Shown: one piece after another, positions 25,425 to 34,310 of the stretch
Layout of the letters: each line of letters begins with the position of its first letter
Numbering within the stretch: the first letter of the stretch is position 1
Assembly (NCBI RefSeq): GCF_025947065.1
Contig: NZ_CP109994.1
Span: forward strand, 124,001 to 188,000
Direction: 5' to 3'
Origin: Flavobacterium sp. N1736
GTDB taxonomy: Bacteria; Bacteroidota; Bacteroidia; Flavobacteriales; Flavobacteriaceae
Length of the DNA: 64,000 bases
Translations under genes and position numbers: made by a program
Notes under the pieces: generated by a model
Databases searched by the model: none
What the model saw: the letters and a program-made list of their open reading frames with translations, nothing else
What the model was told of the DNA's origin: nothing

Positions 25425-25658
25425 TTACTTCAAATTCAAATAAGGATTTAAAACTTCAGCTAATTCATTTAACCAATAAAAGCCGTCTTCTAAGTTGATT
25501 AGTTCGTTTTTAAGAGTTGGGTCTTGGCGCAGAATTCCTAAGGAAACTACATAATTTAGTTTTCTTATTATTCTTGACATTTCTTCGGGATCTATTGTGT
25601 CGTTAAAAAAATCGGTTAGCCTTTTTTCGGCTTCTTTTGAAAGGGTGTTTGTACTCAT
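25425..25658 (-). CDS. Small hypothetical protein
   Basis: A 77-residue soluble protein starting MSTNTLSKEAEKRLTDFF and rich in helix formers, with no signal or membrane segment. I recognise no domain. A small protein of this kind is plausible as a conserved flavobacterial gene since its frame fills the space up to a strong terminator and its codon use resembles neighbours. It reads away from the toxin-like gene at 26090 and toward the Gabija-like operon. Function unknown. Confidence 0.6.
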   Translation of the reverse strand: MSTNTLSKEAEKRLTDFFNDTIDPEEMSRIIRKLNYVVSLGILRQDPTLKNELINLEDGFYWLNELAEVLNPYLNLK

Positions 25659-25894
25659 AATTTACATTTTGTGAATAGAAAGCCCATGGTAGCAAGACAA
25701 ATTGCGCTATTGTTTCCAATATCGTTGCCATACTACAAGGGCAAAGTTTTTAAATTTCATTCTGTAAATTAGGAACGGCTAATATAGAAAAATTCTATCT
25801 AATACATAAGATTTTTCTCTCTAATAAAAAGGAATTTGTTTTAATGGAATCATCTTCTGTAAATCAATTTAATAAGTCTTTTGAAACCAAATGT

Positions 25895-25986
25895 CCTAGC
25901 CCTGATAGTCCCGAAGTATCGGGAGGAAATCCTTTTGCTTTTTTCTTTAAAAAGCAAAAGATTGCAACGGATAGCAGGAAATAGCT
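25895..25986 (+). ncRNA. Structured RNA element resembling Flavo-1
   Basis: Two hairpins sit between flanking complementary words. Hairpin 1 pairs TCCCGA (25909-25914) with TCGGGA (25919-25924). Hairpin 2 pairs CTTTTGCTTTTT (25932-25943) with AAAAAGCAAAAG (25949-25960). The outer CCTG (25901-25904) can pair with CAGG (25975-25978), and the constant words TAGCCCTGATAG, GAAATCC and CGGATAGCAGGAAATAGC match, as I recall, the flavobacterial Flavo-1 motif or the repeat family it belongs to. It ends about 100 bases before the large secreted protein gene. Strand is assigned from these words. The remainder of the 431-base gap shows no gene. Confidence 0.5.
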
Positions 25987-26089
25987 TCAAATTAAAATAA
26001 GTCTTATTCTGATATACTTGTGTCTTTTGGTTGGCTTTTCTGGTTTTTTTCAGTTCTAAATTCGAGGTTTAATATACGCCTCAATTTAA

Positions 26090-29000
26090 ATGAAAAGCCT
26101 TTTTAAACGCGCACTCTTTTTTCTTTTACTGGTTATTTGGAGTTTTGATGGAAATGCTCAATTATTTCCTGTTCAGTTAACGCCTGTATTTAATAGTCCA
26201 TATAGTTTAAAATTAGCAGATTATGCACTGAGTATGGATACTAAAATGCAATTAATGATTAATCCAACCGATGTTATGATTTCGCAGCGACAAGTACGCT
26301 TAAAACTATACATTCAAGGTAACGGACTCAATATTCAAAGCAGCGATTACATGGCAGGACAGCGTCCTATTTTTATCAATGGAGGAGAATTGCAAACGCT
26401 TACCAATACTGATATTGCAGCTTTATTCAGACTCGAAAACCTACAGGGAATTACAGCATCGCAATATGCAAATGGATTACCGGAAGGCATGTACAGTTTT
26501 TGTTTTGAGATGTTTGATTTTATCACCAATCAAAAAATATCGCAAAAAAGCTGTGCGGGTTTATATCTGATTTTAAATGATCCGCCTTTACTGAATACGC
26601 CTCAGAAAAACGAGCAAATAGCAGCAAGCGAATTCCCGAATATTATGTTTACCTGGACGCCGCGCCAAATGAACGCAACCAATATTTCGTATAAGTTCGA
26701 ATTAAAACAGCTTATGGATTCAAGCGTAGATCCTCAATTTGCATTTCAGATGTCTCCCATTTTATATGAGGAAATTTTATTTGGAACAGCGCTTTTGTAT
26801 AATTTAAGCATGCCAATTCTAACTCCCGGTATGCGTTATGCATGGCGTGTAAGAGCGATTTCGACAACGGGACTTTCAGAAAATGCAGTTTTTAAAAACA
26901 ACGGTTATAGTGAGATTTACTCCTTTAAATACACTCAAAAGTGTGATTCTCCAACATTTGCTCTTTCGGAAATTGTATCATCAACAAGCGTGAAAATAAA
27001 TTGGCAGGGATTGCCTGATCATACCAAATATCAGGTTCAGTACCGAAAAAAAGCAATTGTAGAAACCAATAAAAGAGGCAAAGAAAAAGAAAAAACCTTT
27101 GAATGGTTCTCAACTTTCAGCAAAAACAATCAGGTTTTGTTGACCAATTTAGAACCCGAAACAACTTATGAATTTAGAGTAGGTTCTACCTGTAGTTTAG
27201 AAAGTGACGGAATCCAGAGTTTTAATTACTCAAACACAAACACGTTTACAATACCTAAAAGAGAAAAGACTATTGCCAGTTATAATTGCGGTATAAAACC
27301 AACGCTAAATATTGGTAATAAAACCCCAATTACAAATTTAATTGAAAGTGAAACTTTTACCGCAGGAGATTTTCCGGTGACTATTTTAGAGTTGCAAGGC
27401 AAAGGCTCATATTCTGGAAAAGGATACATTATTGTGCCTTATTTGGCAGATACTAAAATAGCCGTTGAATTCAACAATATCATAATCAATACAGATTATC
27501 AATTGATTAGCGGTGTAGTTGAAACAAGCTACAATGCAGATTGGAAAAATGTTACCGATTTGGAAGATTTTACAGGCGAAGGACAAGGCGGACAAATCGA
27601 AGAAAAGGTTCTGTTTGACATAAAGGATATTGTTATCAATGCCAATGACGATATTGTTGTAAATGGTAAAAATGGCGAACAGGTAACAATTCAAGGAGGA
27701 AAAAATACTGTAATCATCGATAGCAGTGGAAAAGTATATACAGTAGATAGCAAAGGAAACGGTAGCAATGAAGGAACTGCGCCTGCTCCGGGAGGAAAAC
27801 CAACACCCGAAAATACCGATGGCGTTGATAAAAGTGGTCAGGCGACGGCTTTTACAGCCAAAGGAGCTACAATTGTTTTTTCGGTAAATAGAAACAAGTA
27901 TGCTTTTGATGTAATGCCAAATAATGCATCGGCTACTATCCAAAAAGCATACAAAAAAGTGGGCGATACTGCATTGTCATATAAAGCAGTTTTAAACGGA
28001 GATACAGATACAGTTGAAGCAACAGTAACCATTACCGATACGATTATAAAACCGGAAAAAATTGTTTTTAAAACCCAAAATGGAGCAAATGTACCATCTA
28101 CCCGAAACGATAAAACATTCGTACTTACTGTAAAAGGAAACCAGACTTATGCCGAAGAACAAATATTGGCAGTTATTCAGCAAGGCGACAAATGGAAAGT
28201 AATTGGCGCTTTTATGCTGGTTCATATTTCGGAAAAAGAAGTGAATTTGGTATTAGTTCCTTTAAATAAAGAAAATCAAATTCCGCCAAATGCAGAAAAT
28301 GATATTAGTGCGATTTATAAAAAAGCAGGCATAAAACTGAATATTACGAGATCTGAAAAAATTAATTATGCAGATGCAGACGGAATGATAGAAGTTGGTG
28401 ACACTGATTTTTTTGAAACTTACACAAATGAAGAACAAACGATCAATAATCTAATTAAGAATTCAAGTAATTATAAAACAGATTCTTATTATTTAATTTA
28501 TAGTGATTTACCAGCTAGTAAACCTGCAATAGAAGGATCTATGGCTTTAAAAGGACAATTTGGATATGTTTTTTCCAGTAAAAATAAAGTGGTAAGTCAT
28601 GAATTAGGACATGGTATTTTTGGTTTGGAACATCCTTTTAAAAACAAATCAGAAGAAGACAAAACAGATTTTTTAATGGATTACGGAAACGGTTTAAATC
28701 TTTGGCATAACGACTGGAAACAAATTAATGACCCGAAATTTAGATTGTATTTGTTTCAGGGAGACAGTGAGGGAGATTTTAATTCGCTTCTTTATGAAAT
28801 ATCTCATTATGAAAAAATTAATTATGAATATGAGGATCTAACGCCGGATTCTTATTTTAATTTAGGAAAAGTAGACATCGCAGGTGGAGGAGACAGAATC
28901 GTTATAAAAGATAAAACAGGTCGAGTTACGGATTTATTTACGTCGCCTAACTATACTGCCGAAATGTGGAAAAAGATAAAACAAAGATTTTGGGTTTACA

Positions 29001-29656
29001 GCCAAAGCAAAACCACAGAAAGCTACAAATGGACTAGCGGTTATGAAAAATATTCTCTGGGACAAGGTGGAAAAAGCAATTATTTTTATGGAAACACAGG
29101 AACTCTAACTATGATTAATACAGGTAAATATTTGTCTCTGGATTTTGATAATTTCAAATTAAATATGATGGGAAGTATATATATTGGACCTTTTAATCCT
29201 ATCGCAAATTCAGGGTTTGAACATATGGGTGAAGATCCTGTTGATGATTATAGTAGAGAGCCACAGGATTTGGCAGATGCAGCGGCAATGGCCCATGATC
29301 ATGGATATGACGAAGTTGAAGCTGCGGGTGCACATGGAGCATTTATTGCTACAGTAACAATTGAAGCCGATATTCAATTAGTGCGGGGAGCGAGGAAAAT
29401 AGAAGATATGTATTTAAAAAAAGTAATTGATCCTTACACTAAAAATCCAATTTCAAATGAAACTTATATACGAGCCAAAAAAATAAATACATTATTTACG
29501 TTAATTGTAAGAAGCAAAGTTTTAGAAATAAATAAAAAAATCACTCCAGAAAAACAAAAACAATTAGACAAGTTGGAAAATTTCTCTAATCTCACTATTA
29601 ATGATATTATAAATCCAGTGAATGGAAGAGGTATAAAATATATATGGACAAATTGA
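26090..29656 (+). CDS. Large secreted TANFOR/FnIII protein with zincin motif and C-terminal phospholipase A2-like domain
   Basis: A 1188-residue protein with a signal peptide (MKSLFKRALFFLLLVIWSFDGNAQ). Residues about 25-290 resemble the TANFOR region, and 285-395 a fibronectin type III module (LTNLEPETTYEFRVG). A Gly/Pro/Thr linker lies near 560-580. A zincin motif HELGHGIFGLEH starts at H837. The last ~160 residues look like the parvovirus-type phospholipase A2: YIGPFNPI (1031-1038) for the calcium loop, AMAHDHGYDEVEAAG with H1069-D1070, and EADIQLV with D1094. The loop has Phe where the family has a second Gly. Its stop overlaps by 13 bases the first of three paralogous membrane proteins, an effector/immunity arrangement. 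No T9SS sorting domain is seen at the C-terminus. Confidence 0.75.
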   Translation: MKSLFKRALFFLLLVIWSFDGNAQLFPVQLTPVFNSPYSLKLADYALSMDTKMQLMINPTDVMISQRQVRLKLYIQGNGLNIQSSDYMAGQRPIFINGGELQTLTNTDIAALFRLENLQGITASQYANGLPEGMYSFCFEMFDFITNQKISQKSCAGLYLILNDPPLLNTPQKNEQIAASEFPNIMFTWTPRQMNATNISYKFELKQLMDSSVDPQFAFQMSPILYEEILFGTALLYNLSMPILTPGMRYAWRVRAISTTGLSENAVFKNNGYSEIYSFKYTQKCDSPTFALSEIVSSTSVKINWQGLPDHTKYQVQYRKKAIVETNKRGKEKEKTFEWFSTFSKNNQVLLTNLEPETTYEFRVGSTCSLESDGIQSFNYSNTNTFTIPKREKTIASYNCGIKPTLNIGNKTPITNLIESETFTAGDFPVTILELQGKGSYSGKGYIIVPYLADTKIAVEFNNIIINTDYQLISGVVETSYNADWKNVTDLEDFTGEGQGGQIEEKVLFDIKDIVINANDDIVVNGKNGEQVTIQGGKNTVIIDSSGKVYTVDSKGNGSNEGTAPAPGGKPTPENTDGVDKSGQATAFTAKGATIVFSVNRNKYAFDVMPNNASATIQKAYKKVGDTALSYKAVLNGDTDTVEATVTITDTIIKPEKIVFKTQNGANVPSTRNDKTFVLTVKGNQTYAEEQILAVIQQGDKWKVIGAFMLVHISEKEVNLVLVPLNKENQIPPNAENDISAIYKKAGIKLNITRSEKINYADADGMIEVGDTDFFETYTNEEQTINNLIKNSSNYKTDSYYLIYSDLPASKPAIEGSMALKGQFGYVFSSKNKVVSHELGHGIFGLEHPFKNKSEEDKTDFLMDYGNGLNLWHNDWKQINDPKFRLYLFQGDSEGDFNSLLYEISHYEKINYEYEDLTPDSYFNLGKVDIAGGGDRIVIKDKTGRVTDLFTSPNYTAEMWKKIKQRFWVYSQSKTTESYKWTSGYEKYSLGQGGKSNYFYGNTGTLTMINTGKYLSLDFDNFKLNMMGSIYIGPFNPIANSGFEHMGEDPVDDYSREPQDLADAAAMAHDHGYDEVEAAGAHGAFIATVTIEADIQLVRGARKIEDMYLKKVIDPYTKNPISNETYIRAKKINTLFTLIVRSKVLEINKKITPEKQKQLDKLENFSNLTINDIINPVNGRGIKYIWTN

Positions 29657-30105
29657 GAAAAATTATAAATTATAGCATATTAACACTTATTGCGGGATCC
29701 TTTATTTTCTATTTATCTCTATATTTTATAGGAGGTTACTATGTTGGAAGTTATGGAAGCGGTAAAATAAGGATATATCAATTTGAAACAAAAAAAGAGA
29801 ATTTAGAACAGGCATTAAATAGCATTTGCAATGATTCTAAAAATATCTCTTGTAAAGATTCGATAAATTATATTGGAAGAACCTATAAAAAATCCTTAAT
29901 AATAAAATTAAATGATAAACCAGTTTATATTTTAAAATTGTCAGGGGATTCAGTTTATAGTGATCTTCATTTAATCTATATAAATGGAAAAAAAAATGAT
30001 GATTTTGGTTGGTTTTCAATCGAAAAATATAAAAAAGTCAAATTATTTGAAAAAGAAATTATTGAACCATTGTCTAAAAAATATGAATATGAAAAATTAG
30101 AATGA
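29644..30105 (+). CDS. Single-TM protein, candidate immunity protein 1
   Basis: A 153-residue protein with one N-terminal membrane segment (about 9-31, YSILTLIAGSFIFYLSLYF) and a ~120-residue domain probably outside the cytoplasm. It shares with the next two genes the tail DDFGWFSIEKYKKVKLFEKE followed by IIEPLSKK. The ATG lies inside the end of the effector gene (13-base overlap) and the stop overlaps the next ATG (ATGA), so translation is coupled along the chain. Position and paralogy suggest immunity against the phospholipase-like effector; not shown by the sequence itself. Confidence 0.7.
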   Translation: MDKLRKIINYSILTLIAGSFIFYLSLYFIGGYYVGSYGSGKIRIYQFETKKENLEQALNSICNDSKNISCKDSINYIGRTYKKSLIIKLNDKPVYILKLSGDSVYSDLHLIYINGKKNDDFGWFSIEKYKKVKLFEKEIIEPLSKKYEYEKLE

Positions 30106-30569
30106 AAATTATAAAATGGTTAGCTATTTTAAGCTTTACAGCAATTAGTATTGTTGTATTATATTGGGTTGGTTTTGCTATTCTCTTTTCTTATGGTGCA
30201 GGATCGGGAGGGACAGGACTTATTAAAGTGTATGAATTTAAAGGGGAAGTGAATGATATGAAGGCAATATTCGATCAAACATTAGATAAAAAAACAATTC
30301 ATATTCGCGATTCAATTGTAGATGGTGATTATAGAGGAACATTTGATAAAAGACTTCTGATAATTAATTCAGACAAGAGTAATATGCAATATATTATTGA
30401 ATTACCTCATAATGAAGGAAGTTTTTATTTTTATCTTATTTATATAAATGGTAAAATAAATGATGATTTTGGTTGGTTTTCTATTGAAAAATATAATAAT
30501 ATAAAATTATTTGAAAAAGAAATTATTGAACCTTTATCTCAAAAATTTAAAAGAATTGAAGCGGAATAA
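30102..30569 (+). CDS. Single-TM protein, candidate immunity protein 2
   Basis: A 155-residue paralogue of the preceding gene. The N-terminus MKIIKWLAILSFTAISIVVL gives one membrane segment (about 6-26). The middle domain is diverged from copy 1, while the tail (NDDFGWFSIEKYNNIKLFEK) is nearly identical. Its first ~45 bases, with the end of copy 1, are repeated almost exactly at 31049-31092, where a collapsed fourth copy begins. It ends 17 bases before copy 3. Confidence 0.7.
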   Translation: MKIIKWLAILSFTAISIVVLYWVGFAILFSYGAGSGGTGLIKVYEFKGEVNDMKAIFDQTLDKKTIHIRDSIVDGDYRGTFDKRLLIINSDKSNMQYIIELPHNEGSFYFYLIYINGKINDDFGWFSIEKYNNIKLFEKEIIEPLSQKFKRIEAE

Positions 30570-30586
30570 TTTGATAAAAAACAGCA

Positions 30587-31066
30587 ATGGATAAACTAAT
30601 AAAATATCTAGCAATAATTATTTTTACAATATTTCTGATTTACATTACACCTATAGTGTTTTTTGGTTTTTTATATTCTTATGGTGCAGGGGGAACAGGA
30701 AAAATTGAAGGTTATGAATTTAAAACAGAACCAGCAAAGTTAAGAAAAGAGCTAAAAATGATATGTGATAAATCAAAATATTTGTCCTACAAAGATACTC
30801 TTGAAAGTAAAAGTAATAATGGCTTTGAAGAAATACTAATCACCATTAGAGTTGTTAAAGATTCAAAAGAAATAGCTTATGAATCAAAATTAAATGGGTT
30901 TTCAGATGAAAAAAATGGGATATTGTTGTTATTGATTTATATAAATGATAAGTCAAATGATGACTTTGGATGGTTTTCTAGTGAAAAATATAATAAGATA
31001 AAGTTATTTGAAAAAGAAATTATCGAACCATTAGCTAAGAAATATAAATATGAAAAATTAGAATGA
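30587..31066 (+). CDS. Single-TM protein, candidate immunity protein 3
   Basis: A 159-residue paralogue with a membrane segment at about 5-27 (YLAIIIFTIFLIYITPIVFF) and the motif YSYGAGGTGKI shared in part with the other copies. The variable middle (residues about 45-120) differs from copies 1 and 2, and the tail NDDFGWFSSEKYNKIKLFEK is shared. The stop overlaps the ATG of the remnant copy 4. Conserved ends and variable middles fit recognition of different effector variants; that is inference. Confidence 0.7.
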   Translation: MDKLIKYLAIIIFTIFLIYITPIVFFGFLYSYGAGGTGKIEGYEFKTEPAKLRKELKMICDKSKYLSYKDTLESKSNNGFEEILITIRVVKDSKEIAYESKLNGFSDEKNGILLLLIYINDKSNDDFGWFSSEKYNKIKLFEKEIIEPLAKKYKYEKLE

Positions 31067-31158
31067 AAATTATAAAATGGTTAGCTATTTTATTATTTGA
31101 AAAAGAAATTATTGAACCCTTATCTAAAAAGTTTGAAAGAATAGAAGTTAAAGATTGA
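31063..31158 (+). pseudogene. Collapsed fourth immunity-like paralogue
   Basis: An open frame of 31 codons joins the N-terminal MKIIKWLAIL of copy 2 type directly to the C-terminal LFEKEIIEPLSKKFERIE of the family. About 120 central codons are missing, in frame. It starts with an ATGA overlap with copy 3 just as copy 2 does with copy 1, so a full gene once stood here. The 182 bases after it (31159-31340) hold low-complexity repeats and the promoter of the next gene. Confidence 0.8.
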
Positions 31159-31273
31159 AAATTTCCAAATTCCAATTTTTTCACTTGTCTGAAAATTTTC
31201 GAATTCAGTTTTCAAAAGCCACCGACTTCGCTCAGGATAACAAACTTGAAAAAAACCTTTGAACCTTTGTTAC

Positions 31274-31308
31274 TTTGCAACTCTGAACCTTAAAAAAACC
31301 TATTTTTG
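31274..31308 (+). promoter_or_regulatory. Promoter of the FAD/Fe-S oxidase gene
   Basis: TTTG at 31274-31277 (-33) and TATTTTTG at 31301-31308 (-7, TAnnTTTG) are separated by 23 bases. The -7 box ends 32 bases before the ATG at 31341. Confidence 0.5.
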
Positions 31309-31340
31309 TAATTCCAAAGAAAGCCATAAATTCAGTTATA

Positions 31341-34247
31341 ATGTCAATAATTAAGGAGTTAGAACAATTATCAGCATCATTAGAAGGAACACTTTTATAC
31401 GATGATCTTCATAAAACGCTTTATTCGACCGATGCTTCGGTATATCGTATTAAACCAAAGGCGGTTGCAGTGCCTAAAACGATAGAAGATATTAGTAAAC
31501 TGATCAGGTTTGCGGCGCAGCATCATGTTTCGATTACACCAAGAACGGCCGGAACTTCGCTTGCAGGACAAACTGTTGGCGATGGAATTGTGGTCGATGT
31601 GTCGAAAAATTTCACCAAAATCCTGAATTTTGACTCCATTAAAAAAACAGTTACGGTTCAGCCCGGTGTAATTCGGGACGAACTGAATTTATTCCTAAAA
31701 CCTCACGGCGTATTTTTTGGTCCGAATACTTCGACTTCAAACCGTTGTATGATTGGCGGAATGGTGGGAAATAATTCTTCGGGAACAACTTCGATTCGTT
31801 ATGGTGTAACGCGCGATAAAATTGTCGAAATCAAAGGAATTTTGAGCGATGGTTCACAAGTAGTTTTTAGAGAACTGACTTCGGATGAATTTATCGAAAA
31901 AACCAACGGTGATACTTTAGAAAATAAAATATACAAAAGTATTTACGACGAACTTTCGGTAAAAGCAACGCAGGATGAAATTATAAAAGAATTTCCGAAA
32001 CCGGAAATTCACAGAAGAAATACAGGTTATGCCGTTGATATTTTATTAAAATCGGATTTGTTTGGCGGAACTGAACCAACAATCAATCTGGGTAAATTAC
32101 TTTGCGGAAGCGAAGGAACTTTAGTTTTTACAACCGAAATCACTTTGAAAGTTGACGACTTACCGCCAGCAAATAATATTATGGTTGTGGCGCATTATCA
32201 CAGCATTCAGGAATCGCTGGAATCTGTTGTGGTGGCAATGAAACATCATTTGTACACTTGCGAAATGATCGACGATACAATTTTAGATTGTACCAAAACC
32301 AATCGCGAACATGTAAAAAACAGGTTCTTTTTGCAAGGTGAACCCAAAGCGATTATGATGTTTGAAGTGGCCTCGCACGACGCAGAAGATGTCGAAAATC
32401 AGGCAAATGCTTTAATTGCCGATTTAGAAAAAAACAATTTTGGTTATGCACTTGTAAAAATTTATGGAGCAGATATTGAAAAAGTAAACGAACTTAGAAA
32501 AGCCGGTCTCGGACTTTTAGGAAGTATCGTTGGAGACGACAAAGCCGCAGATTCTATAGAAGATACAGCAGTTGAATTGAGTGATTTACCGGCATATATT
32601 GCAGAATTTTCGGCAATGATGTTGCGTCACGGACAAGGCGCGATTTATTACGCGCATGCCGGTGCGGGAGAACTTCATTTGCGTCCGGTTTTGAATTTGA
32701 AGAAAACATCTGACTTAAAACTTTTTAGAACCATTGCAACCGATGTGGCAATTTTGGTGAAGAAATACAGAGGTTCATTAAGTGGTGAACACGGCGACGG
32801 AATCGTGCGCGGAGAGTTTATTCCGTTTATGATTGGCGAAACGAATTATGAATTGCTGAAACGAATTAAATTGGCATTTGATCCAAATTCGGTTTTGAAT
32901 ATTGGGAAGATTGTAAATGCCTTGAAAATGGATGAAAACCATCGTGTGGTTTCGGGCAGAACAGAACCGGACATTAAAACGTTTCAAGATTTCTCAGACA
33001 GTTTAGGAATTTTGCGTGCTGCCGAAAAATGTAATGGATCGGGAGATTGTAGAAAATTGCCATCGGCGGGAGGTGCAATGTGTCCGAGTTATCGTGCAAC
33101 TAAAAATGAAAAAGAAACAACGCGTGCGAGAGCCAATGCGTTACGTGAATATTTGACATATTCTGAGAAAGAAAACAAATTTGATCAGAAAGAACTTTAC
33201 GAAGTTTTTGAGTTGTGTGTGAGCTGTAAAGCCTGCGCCAGCGAATGTCCTAGTAATGTAGACGTTGCAACCTTAAAAGCAGAATTTTTATACCAATATC
33301 AAAAAGCAAACGGATTCTCAACCCGAAATAAGATTTTTGCGCACAATGCAAAACTCAATAAAATGGGAAGTTTGTTTCCGTCCATAACCAACTTTATTTC
33401 GAATCAATCGCTCGTTAAAAAAAGCATGGGAATTGCGCCTGAAAGACAAGTTCCTCTTTTGGCGAAAAGAACTTTCAAAAAATGGCATGAAAATCATAAA
33501 CCGCAAGAAAACAATTTCCCAAACGGAAAAGTGTATTTGTTTAATGATGAATTCACAAATTATTACGACGTAAATATTGGAATAGATGCTTTCGAATTAT
33601 TAACCAAATTAGGTTACGAAGTTCTGGTTGTAGATCATGAAGAAAGCGGAAGGACGTATTTATCAAAAGGATTTCTGGAAGAAGCGAAGAAAATTGCGAA
33701 CATTAACGTGAATATATTCAAGGATTTAATTTCCGCAAAAGCACCATTAATCGGGATTGAACCTTCGGCAATTCTAACTTTTAGAGATGAATATTTACGC
33801 CTTGCAGATGATAAAGAAGCAGCTGAAAAAGTATCACAAAGTGCTTTTACAATAGAGGAATTCTTTAAAAAAGAAATTATCGACGGTAAAATTAAACCGG
33901 ATTCATTCTCAGAAGAAAAGAAAGAAATCAAAATTCACGGACATTGCCATCAGAAATCATTAAGTTCTATTGAGGCGACTTTCGCGATGCTGAATTTACC
34001 AACAAATAATGTTGTTACGATTTATAATTCGGGTTGTTGCGGAATGGCGGGATCATTTGGTTACGAAAAAGAACATTATCAGGTTAGTATGCAAATGGGA
34101 GAAGATACCTTATTCCCAAAAGTGCGTGCCACCGCCCAAAACGTAAAAATTGCCGCTGCAGGAACGAGCTGTCGTCATCAAATTTTTGACGGAACAAATA
34201 GAGAAGCGCAACATCCGGTAAGTATTTTGAAGAGCTGCTTACGTTGA
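31341..34247 (+). CDS. FAD-linked oxidase fused to an Fe-S/CCG domain (D-lactate dehydrogenase-like)
   Basis: A 968-residue fusion. The N-terminal FAD-binding (FAD_binding_4) domain has TPRTAGTSLAGQTVG and MIGGMVGNNSSGT. The FAD-linked oxidase C-terminal domain has HAGAGELHLRPVL and SGEHGDGIVRGEF. Then comes a ferredoxin-like cluster ELCVSCKACASECPSNV and GlpC-like CCG motifs (HGHCHQKSL, NSGCCGMAGSFG). This layout matches Ydij/DLD-type enzymes that oxidise D-2-hydroxy acids such as D-lactate and pass electrons to the quinone pool. No signal sequence or membrane helix is evident. Substrate is not fixed by the sequence. Confidence 0.9.
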   Translation: MSIIKELEQLSASLEGTLLYDDLHKTLYSTDASVYRIKPKAVAVPKTIEDISKLIRFAAQHHVSITPRTAGTSLAGQTVGDGIVVDVSKNFTKILNFDSIKKTVTVQPGVIRDELNLFLKPHGVFFGPNTSTSNRCMIGGMVGNNSSGTTSIRYGVTRDKIVEIKGILSDGSQVVFRELTSDEFIEKTNGDTLENKIYKSIYDELSVKATQDEIIKEFPKPEIHRRNTGYAVDILLKSDLFGGTEPTINLGKLLCGSEGTLVFTTEITLKVDDLPPANNIMVVAHYHSIQESLESVVVAMKHHLYTCEMIDDTILDCTKTNREHVKNRFFLQGEPKAIMMFEVASHDAEDVENQANALIADLEKNNFGYALVKIYGADIEKVNELRKAGLGLLGSIVGDDKAADSIEDTAVELSDLPAYIAEFSAMMLRHGQGAIYYAHAGAGELHLRPVLNLKKTSDLKLFRTIATDVAILVKKYRGSLSGEHGDGIVRGEFIPFMIGETNYELLKRIKLAFDPNSVLNIGKIVNALKMDENHRVVSGRTEPDIKTFQDFSDSLGILRAAEKCNGSGDCRKLPSAGGAMCPSYRATKNEKETTRARANALREYLTYSEKENKFDQKELYEVFELCVSCKACASECPSNVDVATLKAEFLYQYQKANGFSTRNKIFAHNAKLNKMGSLFPSITNFISNQSLVKKSMGIAPERQVPLLAKRTFKKWHENHKPQENNFPNGKVYLFNDEFTNYYDVNIGIDAFELLTKLGYEVLVVDHEESGRTYLSKGFLEEAKKIANINVNIFKDLISAKAPLIGIEPSAILTFRDEYLRLADDKEAAEKVSQSAFTIEEFFKKEIIDGKIKPDSFSEEKKEIKIHGHCHQKSLSSIEATFAMLNLPTNNVVTIYNSGCCGMAGSFGYEKEHYQVSMQMGEDTLFPKVRATAQNVKIAAAGTSCRHQIFDGTNREAQHPVSILKSCLR

Positions 34248-34310
34248 GAGATTGCAAGCGGATTGCACGGATTCACTTCGTGAAAACGCGGATGAGCACG
34301 GATTTTTTTG

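Noticed and set aside
27407..27943. 178-residue open frame antisense to the effector gene
   Set aside because: It is a shadow of the plus-strand frame: low-complexity, cysteine and isoleucine rich, no family resemblance, and the plus-strand protein is clearly coding through this region.
29150..29656. Type IX secretion sorting domain at the end of the effector
   Set aside because: The C-terminus is the phospholipase-like region and a helical, lysine-rich tail; the usual beta-sandwich signature is not seen. The export route remains open.
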